Shown here: positions 41,710-51,625 of the stretch, piece after piece | How the letters are laid out: every line of letters starts with the position of its first letter | Numbering within the stretch: the stretch's first letter is position 1 | Assembly (NCBI RefSeq): GCF_947498635.1 | Contig: NZ_CANMKV010000008.1 | Span: 62,001 to 126,000, forward strand | DNA length: 64,000 nt | Reading direction: 5' to 3' | DNA from: an uncultured Microbulbifer sp. | GTDB lineage: Bacteria; Pseudomonadota; Gammaproteobacteria; Pseudomonadales; Cellvibrionaceae | Notes under the pieces: model-generated | Database searches by the model: none | The model's input: the letters and a program-made list of their open reading frames with translations, nothing else | What the model was told of the DNA's origin: nothing | Program-made: the position numbers and the translations under genes

Positions 41710-43085
41710 TTGGGTCGCTGACTCTACAACAGTTGCAGAAGCGCTTTGGTGGCGAACTGGTGAATGGTTCTGTCGAGTTTTCCGAGGTGTGTAGTGACAC
41801 TCGCAAGCTGAGTCCCCAGGCCCTGTTTGTCGCCCTAGTGGGCGATAACTTCGATGCTCACGATTTTGTCGGTGAGCTGGATGGCCAGGTACTGGGTTTG
41901 GTGGTTGATCGGGAAGTGCCGAACTGCGGATTGCCCCAGTGGCGGGTGGAAGACACTACCGTGGCGCTCGGCCAAATTGGTCTGCTGTGTCGCGAGCAAT
42001 TCAGCGGGCCGGTTATTGCCATTACCGGCTCTTGTGGCAAGACAACGGTCAAGGAAATGTTGTCGGCGATTTTTTCCCTTAGCCACACACCCTGTGTGAC
42101 CAGGGGCAACCTGAATAATCAATTCGGTCTGCCCCTAACGCTCTTCAGTCTTTCTAGAAAGCACGATGTATTGATTCTTGAAATGGGGGCCAACGGGCCT
42201 GACGACATTGCCTACTTGTGCAGTATCGGGAAGCCGCAGGTCAGCGTCGTTAATAATGTAATGCCTGCCCATGTAGAGGGCTTTGGCTCTATTGATGCAA
42301 TTGCGAAGGCAAAGGGACAGATTTACACCAGTCTGGATATTGGCGGTACGGCAATTATTAATGCCGACGATAATTATGCCGATTATTGGCGGGGGCGGAT
42401 GCCTGAAGGCGTAGAAACCCTGGAAGTAGGCCTGGCCAGCCAGTGTGAAATTTATGCGGATAATATTGTTCTGGATAAATCCGGATGTGCCGCGTTTGAC
42501 CTGGTTATCGAAGGACTTGCGCACCCGCTGCAATTACAGTTACTCGGTGAACACAATGTGCACAATGCGCTGGTAGCCGCGGCCTGCGCTTTTGCTGCTG
42601 GCTTGTCTGCAGCAGAAATTGTCCAGGGGCTCAGTACTTTGAAAGGCGTAGACGGCCGCCTGCAGGAACAGCGCGGCATCGCCGGGGCCACCGTCATTGA
42701 TGACAGCTATAACGCCAACCCGGGTTCGGTTGGGGCTGCTATTGAACTGCTGGCGCAGCGCTCGGGTAAGAAAATCCTGGTGCTGGGGGATATGGCTGAG
42801 CTTGGCCCAGATGCTGAGGAGATGCACCGCAGTGTCGGAGACCTGGCGCGGGAGCGCGGGCTCGATGCGCTATTTACTCTGGGACCGTTGGGTGCCGCTG
42901 CCAGCTTGGCGTTTAATCAGGGGAGCAGTGAGTCCTTGCGAAATTACCGGAACAGGGAGCCGCTTATCGCAGCTCTGACTCACGAACTGGATAACAATAC
43001 CACCATTTTGGTGAAGGGTTCTCGCAGTGCCCGTATGGAACTGGTCGCTGAGGCCCTGCTTGGCAACAGCAGAGGGGAGAAGTAA
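41706..43085 (+). CDS. murF: UDP-MurNAc-tripeptide:D-Ala-D-Ala ligase
   Basis: Completes the UDP-MurNAc-pentapeptide by adding D-Ala-D-Ala. The 459-residue protein shows [21 protein letters not shown]-loop [51 protein letters not shown], and [20 protein letters not shown], followed by [10 protein letters not shown]. The GTG start overlaps the murE stop. mraY starts at the last base of its stop (TAATG). Its substrate D-Ala-D-Ala must come from a ddl gene elsewhere. Confidence 0.97.
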   Translation: MIGSLTLQQLQKRFGGELVNGSVEFSEVCSDTRKLSPQALFVALVGDNFDAHDFVGELDGQVLGLVVDREVPNCGLPQWRVEDTTVALGQIGLLCREQFSGPVIAITGSCGKTTVKEMLSAIFSLSHTPCVTRGNLNNQFGLPLTLFSLSRKHDVLILEMGANGPDDIAYLCSIGKPQVSVVNNVMPAHVEGFGSIDAIAKAKGQIYTSLDIGGTAIINADDNYADYWRGRMPEGVETLEVGLASQCEIYADNIVLDKSGCAAFDLVIEGLAHPLQLQLLGEHNVHNALVAAACAFAAGLSAAEIVQGLSTLKGVDGRLQEQRGIAGATVIDDSYNANPGSVGAAIELLAQRSGKKILVLGDMAELGPDAEEMHRSVGDLARERGLDALFTLGPLGAAASLAFNQGSSESLRNYRNREPLIAALTHELDNNTTILVKGSRSARMELVAEALLGNSRGEK

Positions 43086-44170
43086 TGCTGCTTTGGCTGG
43101 CGGAATTATTACAACAACATGTGAGCACCTTTTCGGTGTTCAACTATTTAACCATGCGCGCCATTCTGGCAGCCCTGACGGCCCTGGGTATTTCCCTGAT
43201 CGTTGGGCCGCGCATGATCACCTGGTTGAACCGTTTGCAGGTTGGGCAGGCGATCCGCGACGATGGTCCACAAACTCACCTGAGTAAGTCCGGTACTCCC
43301 ACGATGGGCGGCACCTTGATTCTTGCCTCGATCTTTGCCTCGGCGCTGCTGTGGTCGGATCTTGGCAATCGTTATGTGTGGGTTACCCTGTTGGTGACTT
43401 TTGTCTTCGGTGCCGTTGGATTTGTCGATGACTATAAAAAGGTCGTACACAAAAATCCCCGCGGCTTGATCGCGCGCTGGAAATATTTTTGGCAATCCAT
43501 TGCCGGCCTGGGCGCGGCAATTTATTTGTTTATGAGCGCGACGAGCCCGGCGGAGACTCAGTTTTTTGTGCCCTTCTTTAAGGATGTCGCCATTAATTTG
43601 GGGCCGGTCACTTTTATTTTATTGACCTATTTTGTAGTAGTGGGATCGAGTAATGCCGTAAATCTCACCGATGGTCTCGATGGCTTGGCGATTATGCCCA
43701 CGGTGATGGTGGGAGGAGCCCTGGGGGTTATCGCTTACTTGTCAGGACATGCTGAGTTTGCCGATTACCTGCACATTCCCTCGATCCCCGGCGCCGGTGA
43801 ACTGGCCGTTTTTTGCGCGGCATTGTGTGGCGCCGGCCTCGGGTTTCTATGGTTTAACACCTACCCTGCTCAGGTGTTTATGGGGGATGTAGGTGCCCTG
43901 GCGCTGGGCGCGGCACTCGGCATCATCGCGGTGATTACTCGTCACGAAATTGTGCTGTTTATCATGGGCGGGGTGTTCGTGATGGAGACGGTATCGGTAA
44001 TTTTGCAGGTGGCCTCATTCAAGTTGACCGGCAAACGTATCTTCCGTATGGCACCACTACATCACCATTTTGAATTAAAAGGGTGGCCTGAACCGCGCGT
44101 GATTGTGCGTTTCTGGATTATTACGGTCATTCTGGTTTTAGCCGGATTGGCAACACTGAAACTTCGATAA
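43085..44170 (+). CDS. mraY: phospho-N-acetylmuramoyl-pentapeptide-transferase
   Basis: Transfers phospho-MurNAc-pentapeptide to undecaprenyl phosphate, making lipid I in the inner membrane. The 361-residue protein has about ten membrane helices. Catalytic blocks seen: [36 protein letters not shown] (Asp-Asp), [40 protein letters not shown] and [20 protein letters not shown]. Length and order are as in E. coli. Confidence 0.98.
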   Translation: MLLWLAELLQQHVSTFSVFNYLTMRAILAALTALGISLIVGPRMITWLNRLQVGQAIRDDGPQTHLSKSGTPTMGGTLILASIFASALLWSDLGNRYVWVTLLVTFVFGAVGFVDDYKKVVHKNPRGLIARWKYFWQSIAGLGAAIYLFMSATSPAETQFFVPFFKDVAINLGPVTFILLTYFVVVGSSNAVNLTDGLDGLAIMPTVMVGGALGVIAYLSGHAEFADYLHIPSIPGAGELAVFCAALCGAGLGFLWFNTYPAQVFMGDVGALALGAALGIIAVITRHEIVLFIMGGVFVMETVSVILQVASFKLTGKRIFRMAPLHHHFELKGWPEPRVIVRFWIITVILVLAGLATLKLR

Positions 44171-44177
44171 AAATACA

Positions 44178-45560
44178 ATGAGTCTGATCGCGACTTCATC
44201 GCAGCACAAAGTGGTAATTGGGTTGGGCGCTACCGGAAAATCGGTGGTGCGCTACCTGCTGCGTCACGGTCACACTCCGCTGGTGGTGGATAGCCGCGAT
44301 AATCCGCCGGGACTGACTGCGTTTAACCGGGAGTTCCCACAGATATCGGTGGAAACTGGGCCCCTGAGTGTGAACACTTTGCTTGCCGCCAGTTTGATTA
44401 TTGCCAGTCCAGGCATTTCCCTGTCAGAGCCTGTTCTACAACAGGCCATTGCCGAGGGTATACCGGTGGTGGGGGATATCGAATTGTTTGCGCAGGCTCT
44501 GCTGCGCAAGCAGTCGACCGCGAAACTGGCAGCGATTACGGGCTCCAATGGCAAAAGTACGGTAACGACTCTACTTGGGAAGATGGCTGAGGTTGCCGGA
44601 GTTCCCGTGCGCGTAGGAGGCAATATCGGTGTGCCGGTACTCGATTTACTGGATGACCCGCTGCCCGAATTGTTTGTGCTGGAACTGTCCAGCTTTCAGT
44701 TGGAGACCACTTACTCCCTCGCGCCCACGGTGGCTACCGTATTGAATATGAGCGCGGACCATATGGACCGCTACCCCAGCATGGTGGAGTATCATCGGGC
44801 TAAACAGCGTATTTATCGCGGTGCTGAGGCGTTTGTGGTCAATCGTGAGGACCCGCTGAGTCAGGGGCCGCTGTCGCGAGACCGGCGTGAGACGAGTTTC
44901 GGTCTGGACCAACCCGACCTCAAACAGTTCGGGGTGCGCAAAGTTGGTGGAGAAAGTTGGCTGGCGCAGGGTAACGAAAATTTATTGCCCGTCGGTGCGC
45001 TGGCCATGGTGGGCAAGCACAATATTGCCAACGCTCTGGCTGCGCTGGCAATGGGCCGTGTGGTTGGATTGCCGATGGATGCAATGCTCTCGGTATTGCG
45101 CACTTTCCCAGGCCTGACACACCGCTGCGAGCGGGTGGCAGATTTGCATGGCGTTACCTATGTCAATGATTCTAAAGGCACTAACGTCGGGGCAACCCAG
45201 GCCGCGCTCAATGGGCTGGCTACCCCAGTACGAAAAATCGTATTAATTGCCGGAGGTGATGGCAAAGGCGCGGACTTTTCCGCCCTGGGAAAGAGTGCCG
45301 ATACGCTGCGCGGGATGATTTCAATCGGTGTGGACGGCGATAAGATCGCCCAGGTATTTGCCGATCAATGCACAACTATCCGAGCGGACTCCATGGCCGA
45401 TGCGGTGGTCAAGGCTCGCACAATGGCCCACAGTGGAGACTATGTGCTTCTATCGCCGGCTTGTGCGAGTTTTGATATGTACCGCAATTTTGAGGCCCGC
45501 GGTGATGATTTCCGTAAAATCGTGACGGCGCTGAGTGAGAACGCAGAGGCGGGGCAATGA
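44178..45560 (+). CDS. murD: UDP-MurNAc-L-Ala:D-glutamate ligase
   Basis: Adds D-glutamate to UDP-MurNAc-L-alanine. The 460-residue protein shows VVIGLGATGKSVVRYLLRHG at the N-terminus, SPGISLSEP, P-loop ITGSNGKSTVTTLLGKM, ELSSFQLETTYSLAPTVATV, NMSADHMDRY, THRCERVADLHGVTYVNDSK, GTNVGATQAALNGL and the C-terminal LIAGGDGKGADF and LLSPACASFDMYRNFEARGD. ftsW overlaps its stop by 4 bases (ATGA). Confidence 0.97.
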   Translation: MSLIATSSQHKVVIGLGATGKSVVRYLLRHGHTPLVVDSRDNPPGLTAFNREFPQISVETGPLSVNTLLAASLIIASPGISLSEPVLQQAIAEGIPVVGDIELFAQALLRKQSTAKLAAITGSNGKSTVTTLLGKMAEVAGVPVRVGGNIGVPVLDLLDDPLPELFVLELSSFQLETTYSLAPTVATVLNMSADHMDRYPSMVEYHRAKQRIYRGAEAFVVNREDPLSQGPLSRDRRETSFGLDQPDLKQFGVRKVGGESWLAQGNENLLPVGALAMVGKHNIANALAALAMGRVVGLPMDAMLSVLRTFPGLTHRCERVADLHGVTYVNDSKGTNVGATQAALNGLATPVRKIVLIAGGDGKGADFSALGKSADTLRGMISIGVDGDKIAQVFADQCTTIRADSMADAVVKARTMAHSGDYVLLSPACASFDMYRNFEARGDDFRKIVTALSENAEAGQ

Positions 45561-46780
45561 GTGAATTACCCTCCCTGAATCGTAGGCGCAACTTCCTCGA
45601 CAATCTGTTGCCGTTTAGTGTTTTGGCGCTGGTGAGTATTGGTGTCGTGATGGTGGCCTCGGCCTCCATTGCTTTTGCTACAGATATTTATGCGGACCCA
45701 TGGTACTTCCTTAAGCGCCACTTGGTGTTTTTGACAATTGGCGCTATGGCCGCATTACTTGTAAGCCAGATTCCTTTGGTCATTTGGTCGCGTTTGTCCT
45801 GGCCACTTCTTTTATTTTCCTGCTTGTTGCTGATTGTGGTACTGGTGCCCGGTATTGGGCGAGAGGTGAACGGTAGCCGGCGTTGGTTGGTGTTTGCGGG
45901 TATCACTATCCAGCCTGCAGAAGTGGCCAAGTTTTGTATGTTGGTCTTTTTTGCCAGTTTTTTAACGCGTCGCAGCAAACAACTACATCACTGGAGCAGC
46001 TTTATGGTGCCTGTGGTGATTCTTGCAGTTGTCGCTTTCCTACTGTTATTACAGCCGGATTTTGGTTCTGTTGTGGTGCTCTCTGGCACAGTGCTGGCCA
46101 TGGTTTTCTTGGGGGGCGCGCGCTTACCTCACACATTTTTGTTGGTGGCAGCTGCGGCCTGTGGACTTGCGCTGATGGCACTAATGAGCCCCTATCGTCT
46201 GCAGCGTTTATTGACATTTTTAGATCCCTGGGGAGATCAATTTGCCAGTGGTTATCAGCTTACTCAGTCGCTGATCGCATTTGGTCGCGGCGAGTGGTTT
46301 GGGGTAGGCCTGGGTAACAGCGTGCAGAAGCTGTTTTATCTCCCCGAGGCGCACACCGATTTTATTTTTGCCATCCTCGCGGAAGAGTGGGGCATGTTTG
46401 GTGGTCTTGTTGTTGTAGGGCTCTTTGTATTGTTGACCTGTTCACTGCTGCGCTTGGTGCGTGAAGCGTTAACTCAGCAGAAATTCTTTGCCGCCTTACT
46501 GGCATTTGGCATGGCGGTTCAGCTGGCTGGGCAGGCATTCGTGAATATGGGGGTGGCCTCAGGGCTGCTACCGACCAAGGGTTTGACTCTGCCGTTTGTC
46601 AGCTCTGGCGGCAGTAGCTTGATTGTGTGCTGCGCCCTGCTGGGATTGGCTTTGAGAATTCGCACCGAGTTGCGTGAGCCACTGACTAGCGGCGATGAAA
46701 ATCCGGGTTTGTTTGGCCGCCTTCCCATCTTTATCCGGCGCCGGACTAGCGGTGGAGTGGCCCGTGGGGAGGTGGCTTGA
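45557..46780 (+). CDS. ftsW: peptidoglycan glycosyltransferase FtsW
   Basis: A SEDS-family membrane polymerase that makes septal glycan strands with FtsI. The 407-residue protein has about ten helices. Seen: SIGVVMVASASIAFA in TM1, VNGSRRWLVFAGITIQPAEV with the conserved GxxRW and QPxE, FAKFLLQPDFGS-like text as LLQPDFGSVVVL, SPYRLQRLLTFLDPW, GYQLTQSLIAFGRGEWFGVG, KLFYLPEAHTDFIFAILAEE, and GLTLPFVSSGGSSLIVCCAL. The tail is a short cytosolic, Arg-rich end. murG starts at the last base of its stop (TGATG). Confidence 0.97.
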   Translation: MSELPSLNRRRNFLDNLLPFSVLALVSIGVVMVASASIAFATDIYADPWYFLKRHLVFLTIGAMAALLVSQIPLVIWSRLSWPLLLFSCLLLIVVLVPGIGREVNGSRRWLVFAGITIQPAEVAKFCMLVFFASFLTRRSKQLHHWSSFMVPVVILAVVAFLLLLQPDFGSVVVLSGTVLAMVFLGGARLPHTFLLVAAAACGLALMALMSPYRLQRLLTFLDPWGDQFASGYQLTQSLIAFGRGEWFGVGLGNSVQKLFYLPEAHTDFIFAILAEEWGMFGGLVVVGLFVLLTCSLLRLVREALTQQKFFAALLAFGMAVQLAGQAFVNMGVASGLLPTKGLTLPFVSSGGSSLIVCCALLGLALRIRTELREPLTSGDENPGLFGRLPIFIRRRTSGGVARGEVA

Positions 46781-47877
46781 TGGCCCATAATGAGAACATA
46801 TTTGCCGGCAAGAAATTCTTAATGATGGCCGGTGGTACAGGTGGACATGTTTTCCCCGCACTTGCAGTGGCAAAGGCTTTGCAAGAGGAAGGGGGCTGTG
46901 TCGAGTGGTTGGGTACCCAGCGTGGCATTGAGGCGCGTTTGATCCCTGAGGCTGGAATACCTCTGCACTGTATTCGCGTGGTGGGTGTGCGCGGAAAAGG
47001 TAAGTTGGCCCTCCTGAAGGCGCCGGTGCAGATATTGCGTGCAGTGGCCCAGGCCCGCGCCGTGATTAAAAAAGTTTCGCCGGACGCGGTGCTGGGCTTT
47101 GGTGGTTTTGCAACAGGTCCCGGCGGAGTGGCTGCAAGGCTCAGTGGAATTCCCCTGATTATTCATGAGCAAAACGCGGTAGCCGGCACGACCAATCGCC
47201 TGCTTGCTCGAATTGCGAGCAGGGTACTAGAGGCTTTCCCCAGTGGCCTGCCTGGTGCGAAACAGGTTGGCAATCCGGTGCGCGCTGAGATCGCGGGCCT
47301 TCCAGATCCACAGCAGCGTATTGGGAGTGAATCGCCTCTGCGACTGCTGGTCCTCGGTGGCAGTCTCGGCGCTGTGGCAATTAATGAATTAGTCCCTAAA
47401 GCCATTGCCTTGTTGCCGTCGCCAGTGCGCCCGAAAGTGGTTCATCAGGCTGGAGAGCGCCACTTACAGCTGGCCCTAGAAGCCTATAGTGCCGCCGGGG
47501 TAGAAGCTGAAGTTGTGCCTTTTATTGCGAATATGGCCGATGCTTACAGCCGGGCGGATTTGATCATTTGCCGTTCTGGTGCGCTGACGGTATCGGAAAT
47601 CGCTGCCGCCGGAGTCGGAGCGATTATGGTGCCCTTTCCATTTGCGATCGACGATCACCAAACACGCAATGGAGAGTGGCTGCAAAATGCTGGTGCAGCA
47701 GTGGTTATCCAGCAGAGTGCCATGGATGCGCAGGGGCTGTCAGAGCTATTAGAGAAACTGCTCTCTGACCCCCAGAAATTATTGGCCATGGCGCAAGCTG
47801 CACGGGGTGTGGCAAAGATTGATGCAACGGAGCAGGTAGTTGGTGCCTGTGCCGAAGAGCTGGCGCTTGCCAGATAA
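46780..47877 (+). CDS. murG: UDP-GlcNAc:undecaprenyl-pyrophosphoryl-MurNAc-pentapeptide GlcNAc transferase
   Basis: Converts lipid I to lipid II at the cytosolic face of the membrane. The 365-residue GT28 enzyme shows [20 protein letters not shown], the membrane-contact region near [95 protein letters not shown] and [21 protein letters not shown] 46780 is preferred over the TTG one codon upstream. Confidence 0.97.
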   Translation: MAHNENIFAGKKFLMMAGGTGGHVFPALAVAKALQEEGGCVEWLGTQRGIEARLIPEAGIPLHCIRVVGVRGKGKLALLKAPVQILRAVAQARAVIKKVSPDAVLGFGGFATGPGGVAARLSGIPLIIHEQNAVAGTTNRLLARIASRVLEAFPSGLPGAKQVGNPVRAEIAGLPDPQQRIGSESPLRLLVLGGSLGAVAINELVPKAIALLPSPVRPKVVHQAGERHLQLALEAYSAAGVEAEVVPFIANMADAYSRADLIICRSGALTVSEIAAAGVGAIMVPFPFAIDDHQTRNGEWLQNAGAAVVIQQSAMDAQGLSELLEKLLSDPQKLLAMAQAARGVAKIDATEQVVGACAEELALAR

Positions 47878-47911
47878 TAAACGCAACAAAAGTGGATCAA
47901 GGTTAGAGAGT

Positions 47912-49375
47912 ATGTCTTCTGAGCGTGCCAATGCGAAAAAAAGTTACGCGGTACCGGCAATGCGTCGCATCCGTCGCATCCACTTTATTGGTGTTGGCGG
48001 TGCGGGTATGAGTGGCATCGCTGAGGTGCTGCAGAACCAGGGTTATGAGGTTTCCGGCTCCGACCTGCGCGAGTCAACCGTGACAGATAGGCTGCGCAAG
48101 CTCGGGGTAAACGTGCAAATCGGGCACAGTGCGGAAAATATTCGTGGTGTGGATGTGGTCGTGAATTCCTCTGCGGTGCATGGGGATAATCCCGAGCTGG
48201 TCGCCGCCCAGGAAAATCGTATCCCAATTGTGCGCCGTGCAGAAATGCTCGGAGAATTGATGCGTTACCGCTATGGCATAGCCGTGGCGGGGACCCACGG
48301 CAAGACCACAACAACCAGCCTGATCGCTTCGATTTTTGCGGCGGATAAAAAAGACCCCACTTTTGTGATTGGTGGGCTGGTCAATGCGGCTGGTGCCAAT
48401 GCCGCGCTTGGCGAGAGCCGCTACCTGATCGCTGAGGCGGATGAAAGCGATGCGTCTTTTATCCACCTACAGCCGATGGTAACGGTGGTAACCAATATCG
48501 ATGCGGATCATATGGAGACCTATGGCGGGGACTTCGAAAAGGTCAAACAGATCTTTATTGATTTTGTTCACAACCTGCCTTTTTATGGCCTCGCTGTCGT
48601 TTGTGGGGATGATGCCAATGTGCAGGAGGTGATTCCGAAATTCTCCCGCCCGGTGTTGACCTATGGATTTGCTGAGGGTAATGACTTTCGCATCGTCGAG
48701 GTAAATCAGGAGCCATTGCGCAGTCACTTTACGGTGCAGCGCCCCGGTGGAGACCTGCTAGAGGTCTCGGTAAATACCCCAGGTATTCACAACGTGCTGA
48801 ATGCCACTGCAGCGATTGCCGTGGCTAGTGACGAGGGCATCGGCGATGAGGCCATTCAGAAGGGCCTCGAGGGTTTTCAGGGGGTGGGTCGCCGTTTTCA
48901 AATTTATGGAAATTTCTCTGTTAGTGACGACGGTAACGCAGAAAAAGTGATGTTGGTGGACGATTATGGCCACCATCCTCGGGAAGTGGCAGCCACAGTT
49001 AAAACCGTGCGCGATGGCTGGCCGGAGCGGCGCCTGGTTATGATTTATCAACCGCACCGCTATACGCGCACCCGGGACCTTTTTGAAGATTTTGTTCAGG
49101 TTCTCTCCGAAGTGGATAAATTAATTTTATTGGACGTGTACAGTGCCGGGGAGCCGCCGATAGCCGGAGCTGATGGTCGAACGCTGGCGCGCAGCCTGCG
49201 CAATCGTGGCCAGGTCGATCCGATTTTTGTTGAGACCGTGGATCAGGTGCCCCCGATTCTAGCTGACTTGCTAGAACCCGGCGATGTGGTTTTGACCCAA
49301 GGGGCGGGTAATGTGGGGGCTCTTTCACAAAGGCTGGCACAGTGGCGTCTGGGTGAGAACAGCACCGAGGATTGA
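47912..49375 (+). CDS. murC: UDP-N-acetylmuramate:L-alanine ligase
   Basis: Adds L-alanine to UDP-MurNAc, the first step of stem peptide assembly. The 487-residue protein shows [51 protein letters not shown]-loop [79 protein letters not shown] and FQPHRY-like [17 protein letters not shown] 47912 gives the normal family start; the frame reaches into the murG end without similarity. ftsQ starts on the base after its stop; the usual ddl gene between them is missing. Confidence 0.97.
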   Translation: MSSERANAKKSYAVPAMRRIRRIHFIGVGGAGMSGIAEVLQNQGYEVSGSDLRESTVTDRLRKLGVNVQIGHSAENIRGVDVVVNSSAVHGDNPELVAAQENRIPIVRRAEMLGELMRYRYGIAVAGTHGKTTTTSLIASIFAADKKDPTFVIGGLVNAAGANAALGESRYLIAEADESDASFIHLQPMVTVVTNIDADHMETYGGDFEKVKQIFIDFVHNLPFYGLAVVCGDDANVQEVIPKFSRPVLTYGFAEGNDFRIVEVNQEPLRSHFTVQRPGGDLLEVSVNTPGIHNVLNATAAIAVASDEGIGDEAIQKGLEGFQGVGRRFQIYGNFSVSDDGNAEKVMLVDDYGHHPREVAATVKTVRDGWPERRLVMIYQPHRYTRTRDLFEDFVQVLSEVDKLILLDVYSAGEPPIAGADGRTLARSLRNRGQVDPIFVETVDQVPPILADLLEPGDVVLTQGAGNVGALSQRLAQWRLGENSTED

Positions 49376-50188
49376 GTGGCAGTGAGACCCTCAGAAAAAA
49401 AATCCGCGAGAACAAAGCGCACATCTGTACGCGGGGCTAGTCCTCTCGGGGAGGCGACGAAAAGCAGAGTTCATTGGCACCCCTGGTTGCTGCTGGTTGC
49501 ATTGGTGCTTTTGTCCAGCGGACTGGCCACCGGCGGTTATTGGTTGTGGCAGCGTTTACCGGCATTTCAGTTGAGCAAAGTTGATGTGCTGGAGCAGGTT
49601 GAGGTTCGCGGAACGTTCAATGCGGTGACTGAAGAGCAGATAAAAGAAATCTTACTGCCTTATTTGCATGCAGGTTTTTTTTCTGCTGATATCCGCGCGA
49701 TGCGCTTTGCCTTATTGGAGCACCCGTGGGTTATTCGGGCATCGATAAATAGGCGCTGGCCTAAGGGTGTTGTTGTTGAGGTCAGCGAGGCGCAGCCTCT
49801 TGCCGTTTGGGGGCGCGACCGATTACTGGTGGCCAGTGGGGCATTATTGCCGCGACCGGTGCAAATGCAGGTCGGTAATTTGCCTGAACTCGCCGGGGAT
49901 GAAGAACTGGTGGGGCAAATCATGTCTCAGTACCAAGCGCTTGCGAGTCTATTGACTACACGGGACATGGAGGTCAAACGGTTGTCATTTGATGACCTTA
50001 GTGGCTGGCACCTGGAGTTAGTGTCGGGAATTGAATTAAAACTCGGGCATGATGCACTGCTGGAGCGAGTTAACCGCTTTCTCTCATTGAGCCGCGGCTT
50101 ACTCGCTCCGTATTTACAAAAAGTGGCCGGGGTAGATACCCGTTATGGCAACGCGGTAGCGGTTCAATGGAAGAGCGAGCAAGAGTAA
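49376..50188 (+). CDS. ftsQ: cell division protein FtsQ
   Basis: A 270-residue bitopic division protein that links early and late divisome parts. A basic cytosolic start (PSEKKSARTKRTSVRG) is followed by one helix (about 38-58, HPWLLLVALVLLSSGLATGG), a POTRA domain (about 70-140, VEVRGTFNAVTEEQIKEILL, RFALLEHPWVIRASINRRWP) and the beta domain (VVVEVSEAQPLAVWGRDRLL, DLSGWHLELVSGIELKLGHD). GTG 49376 directly follows the murC stop; an in-frame GTG two codons on is also possible. Confidence 0.94.
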   Translation: MAVRPSEKKSARTKRTSVRGASPLGEATKSRVHWHPWLLLVALVLLSSGLATGGYWLWQRLPAFQLSKVDVLEQVEVRGTFNAVTEEQIKEILLPYLHAGFFSADIRAMRFALLEHPWVIRASINRRWPKGVVVEVSEAQPLAVWGRDRLLVASGALLPRPVQMQVGNLPELAGDEELVGQIMSQYQALASLLTTRDMEVKRLSFDDLSGWHLELVSGIELKLGHDALLERVNRFLSLSRGLLAPYLQKVAGVDTRYGNAVAVQWKSEQE

Positions 50189-50301
50189 ACAGGGATGCGG
50201 TGATAGCCGCTGTTGAAAATAAAGTTTAAAAGCGAAGGCGGTGGTCCGGCGGATACTCAAAAAAGAGACCCGGAGCATGGCCCAGCGAGGTTGGAACAAA
50301 A

Positions 50302-51537
50302 ATGACACAAGTATCCGATCAGCGCATGATTGTTGGGCTGGATATCGGCACCTCCAAGGTAGTTGCCATCGTGGGCGAGGTAGGCGCTAACGGGGCACTC
50401 AATATTGTCGGTATAGGTTCGCACCGCTCCACTGGTATGAAAAAAGGTGTGGTGGTCAATATTGAGTCCACTGTGCAATCTATTCAGCGCGCAGTAGAGG
50501 AGGCGGAGTTGATGGCGGGGTGTGAAATCCACTCTGTCTACGCCGGTATCGCGGGTAGCCATATTCGCAGCCTTAATTCACACGGTATTGTGGCGATTAA
50601 AGATCGTGAGGTAACTCAGCAGGATTTGGATCGGGTTATCGATGCGGCCCGTGCGGTTGCCATTCCCGCGGATCAGAAGATTTTACATACCCTTCCGCAA
50701 GAGTATCTGATCGACAACCAGGAGGGCGTGAAGGAGCCACTGGGAATGTCGGGTGTGCGATTGGAAGCGAAGGTACACCTGGTAAGTGGTGCGGTTAATG
50801 CCGCGCAAAATATTGAAAAGTGTATCCGTCGCTGTGGGCTTGAGGTGGAGGATGTCATCCTCGAGCAGCTCGCTTCCAGCTATGCGGTTCTGACTGAAGA
50901 TGAGAAAGAACTCGGAGTATGTATGGTCGATATTGGTGGGGGTACTACCGATATTGCCGTATTTACTGGAGGTTCGATTCGTCATACCGGTGTCATTCCG
51001 ATTGCCGGGGATCAGGTGACCAATGATATTGCCATGGCTTTGCGCACACCGACGCCGCACGCTGAAGACTTAAAAATAAAGTATGCCTGTGCACTGGCAA
51101 AACTTGCGCGGGAAGGTGAAACCATTAAGGTGCCGAGCGTGGGAGACAGAGAGCCCAGGGATTTATCTCGTCAGGCCCTGGCCGAAGTGGTGGAGCCCCG
51201 CTATGACGAGTTATTTACTTTGGTGCAGGCGGAATTACGTCGCAGCGGATTTGAGGACCTGTGCGCAGCAGGAGTGGTTTTAACTGGAGGCTCCTCAAAA
51301 ATGGAGGGTGCGGTTGAACTGGCTGAGGAAATTTTCCATATGCCTGTGCGCCTCGCGGTGCCTCAGGGAATTTGCGGTTTAACTGATATTGTAAGTAATC
51401 CAATTTACTCCACCGGAGTTGGATTATTGATGTATGCGATGCAGCAAGACGAGTCTGCCGGGGGTAAAACTCAGCCCGTGCGCAACGATAATCAGTGGTG
51501 GGATAAAGTGAAACACTGGTTTCGCGGAAATTTGTAA
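50302..51537 (+). CDS. ftsA: cell division protein FtsA
   Basis: An actin-like protein that anchors FtsZ to the membrane. The 411-residue protein shows MIVGLDIGTSKVVAIVGEVG, the 1C domain region IGSHRSTGMKKGVVVNIEST, YAGIAGSHIRSLNSHGIVAI, VCMVDIGGGTTDIAVFTGGS, AGDQVTNDIAMALRTP and VLTGGSSKMEGAVELAEEIF. The C-terminal amphipathic helix WWDKVKHWFRGNL is the membrane-targeting sequence. It begins 113 bases after ftsQ. Confidence 0.97.
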   Translation: MTQVSDQRMIVGLDIGTSKVVAIVGEVGANGALNIVGIGSHRSTGMKKGVVVNIESTVQSIQRAVEEAELMAGCEIHSVYAGIAGSHIRSLNSHGIVAIKDREVTQQDLDRVIDAARAVAIPADQKILHTLPQEYLIDNQEGVKEPLGMSGVRLEAKVHLVSGAVNAAQNIEKCIRRCGLEVEDVILEQLASSYAVLTEDEKELGVCMVDIGGGTTDIAVFTGGSIRHTGVIPIAGDQVTNDIAMALRTPTPHAEDLKIKYACALAKLAREGETIKVPSVGDREPRDLSRQALAEVVEPRYDELFTLVQAELRRSGFEDLCAAGVVLTGGSSKMEGAVELAEEIFHMPVRLAVPQGICGLTDIVSNPIYSTGVGLLMYAMQQDESAGGKTQPVRNDNQWWDKVKHWFRGNL

Positions 51538-51559
51538 TAGCATGCAACCAGAATTAGCC

Positions 51560-51580
51560 ATCCCATAAGGGATTTTTTTT
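51560..51580 (+). other. terminator-like hairpin between ftsA and ftsZ
   Basis: ATCCC / GGGAT with loop ATAA is followed by seven T. The stem is only 5 bp, so it would be a weak terminator or attenuator in front of ftsZ. Confidence 0.45.
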
Positions 51581-51625
51581 AAGCGTGGCTGTAATATTCG
51601 ACATGAGCAAGAAAGGGGAACAGCG

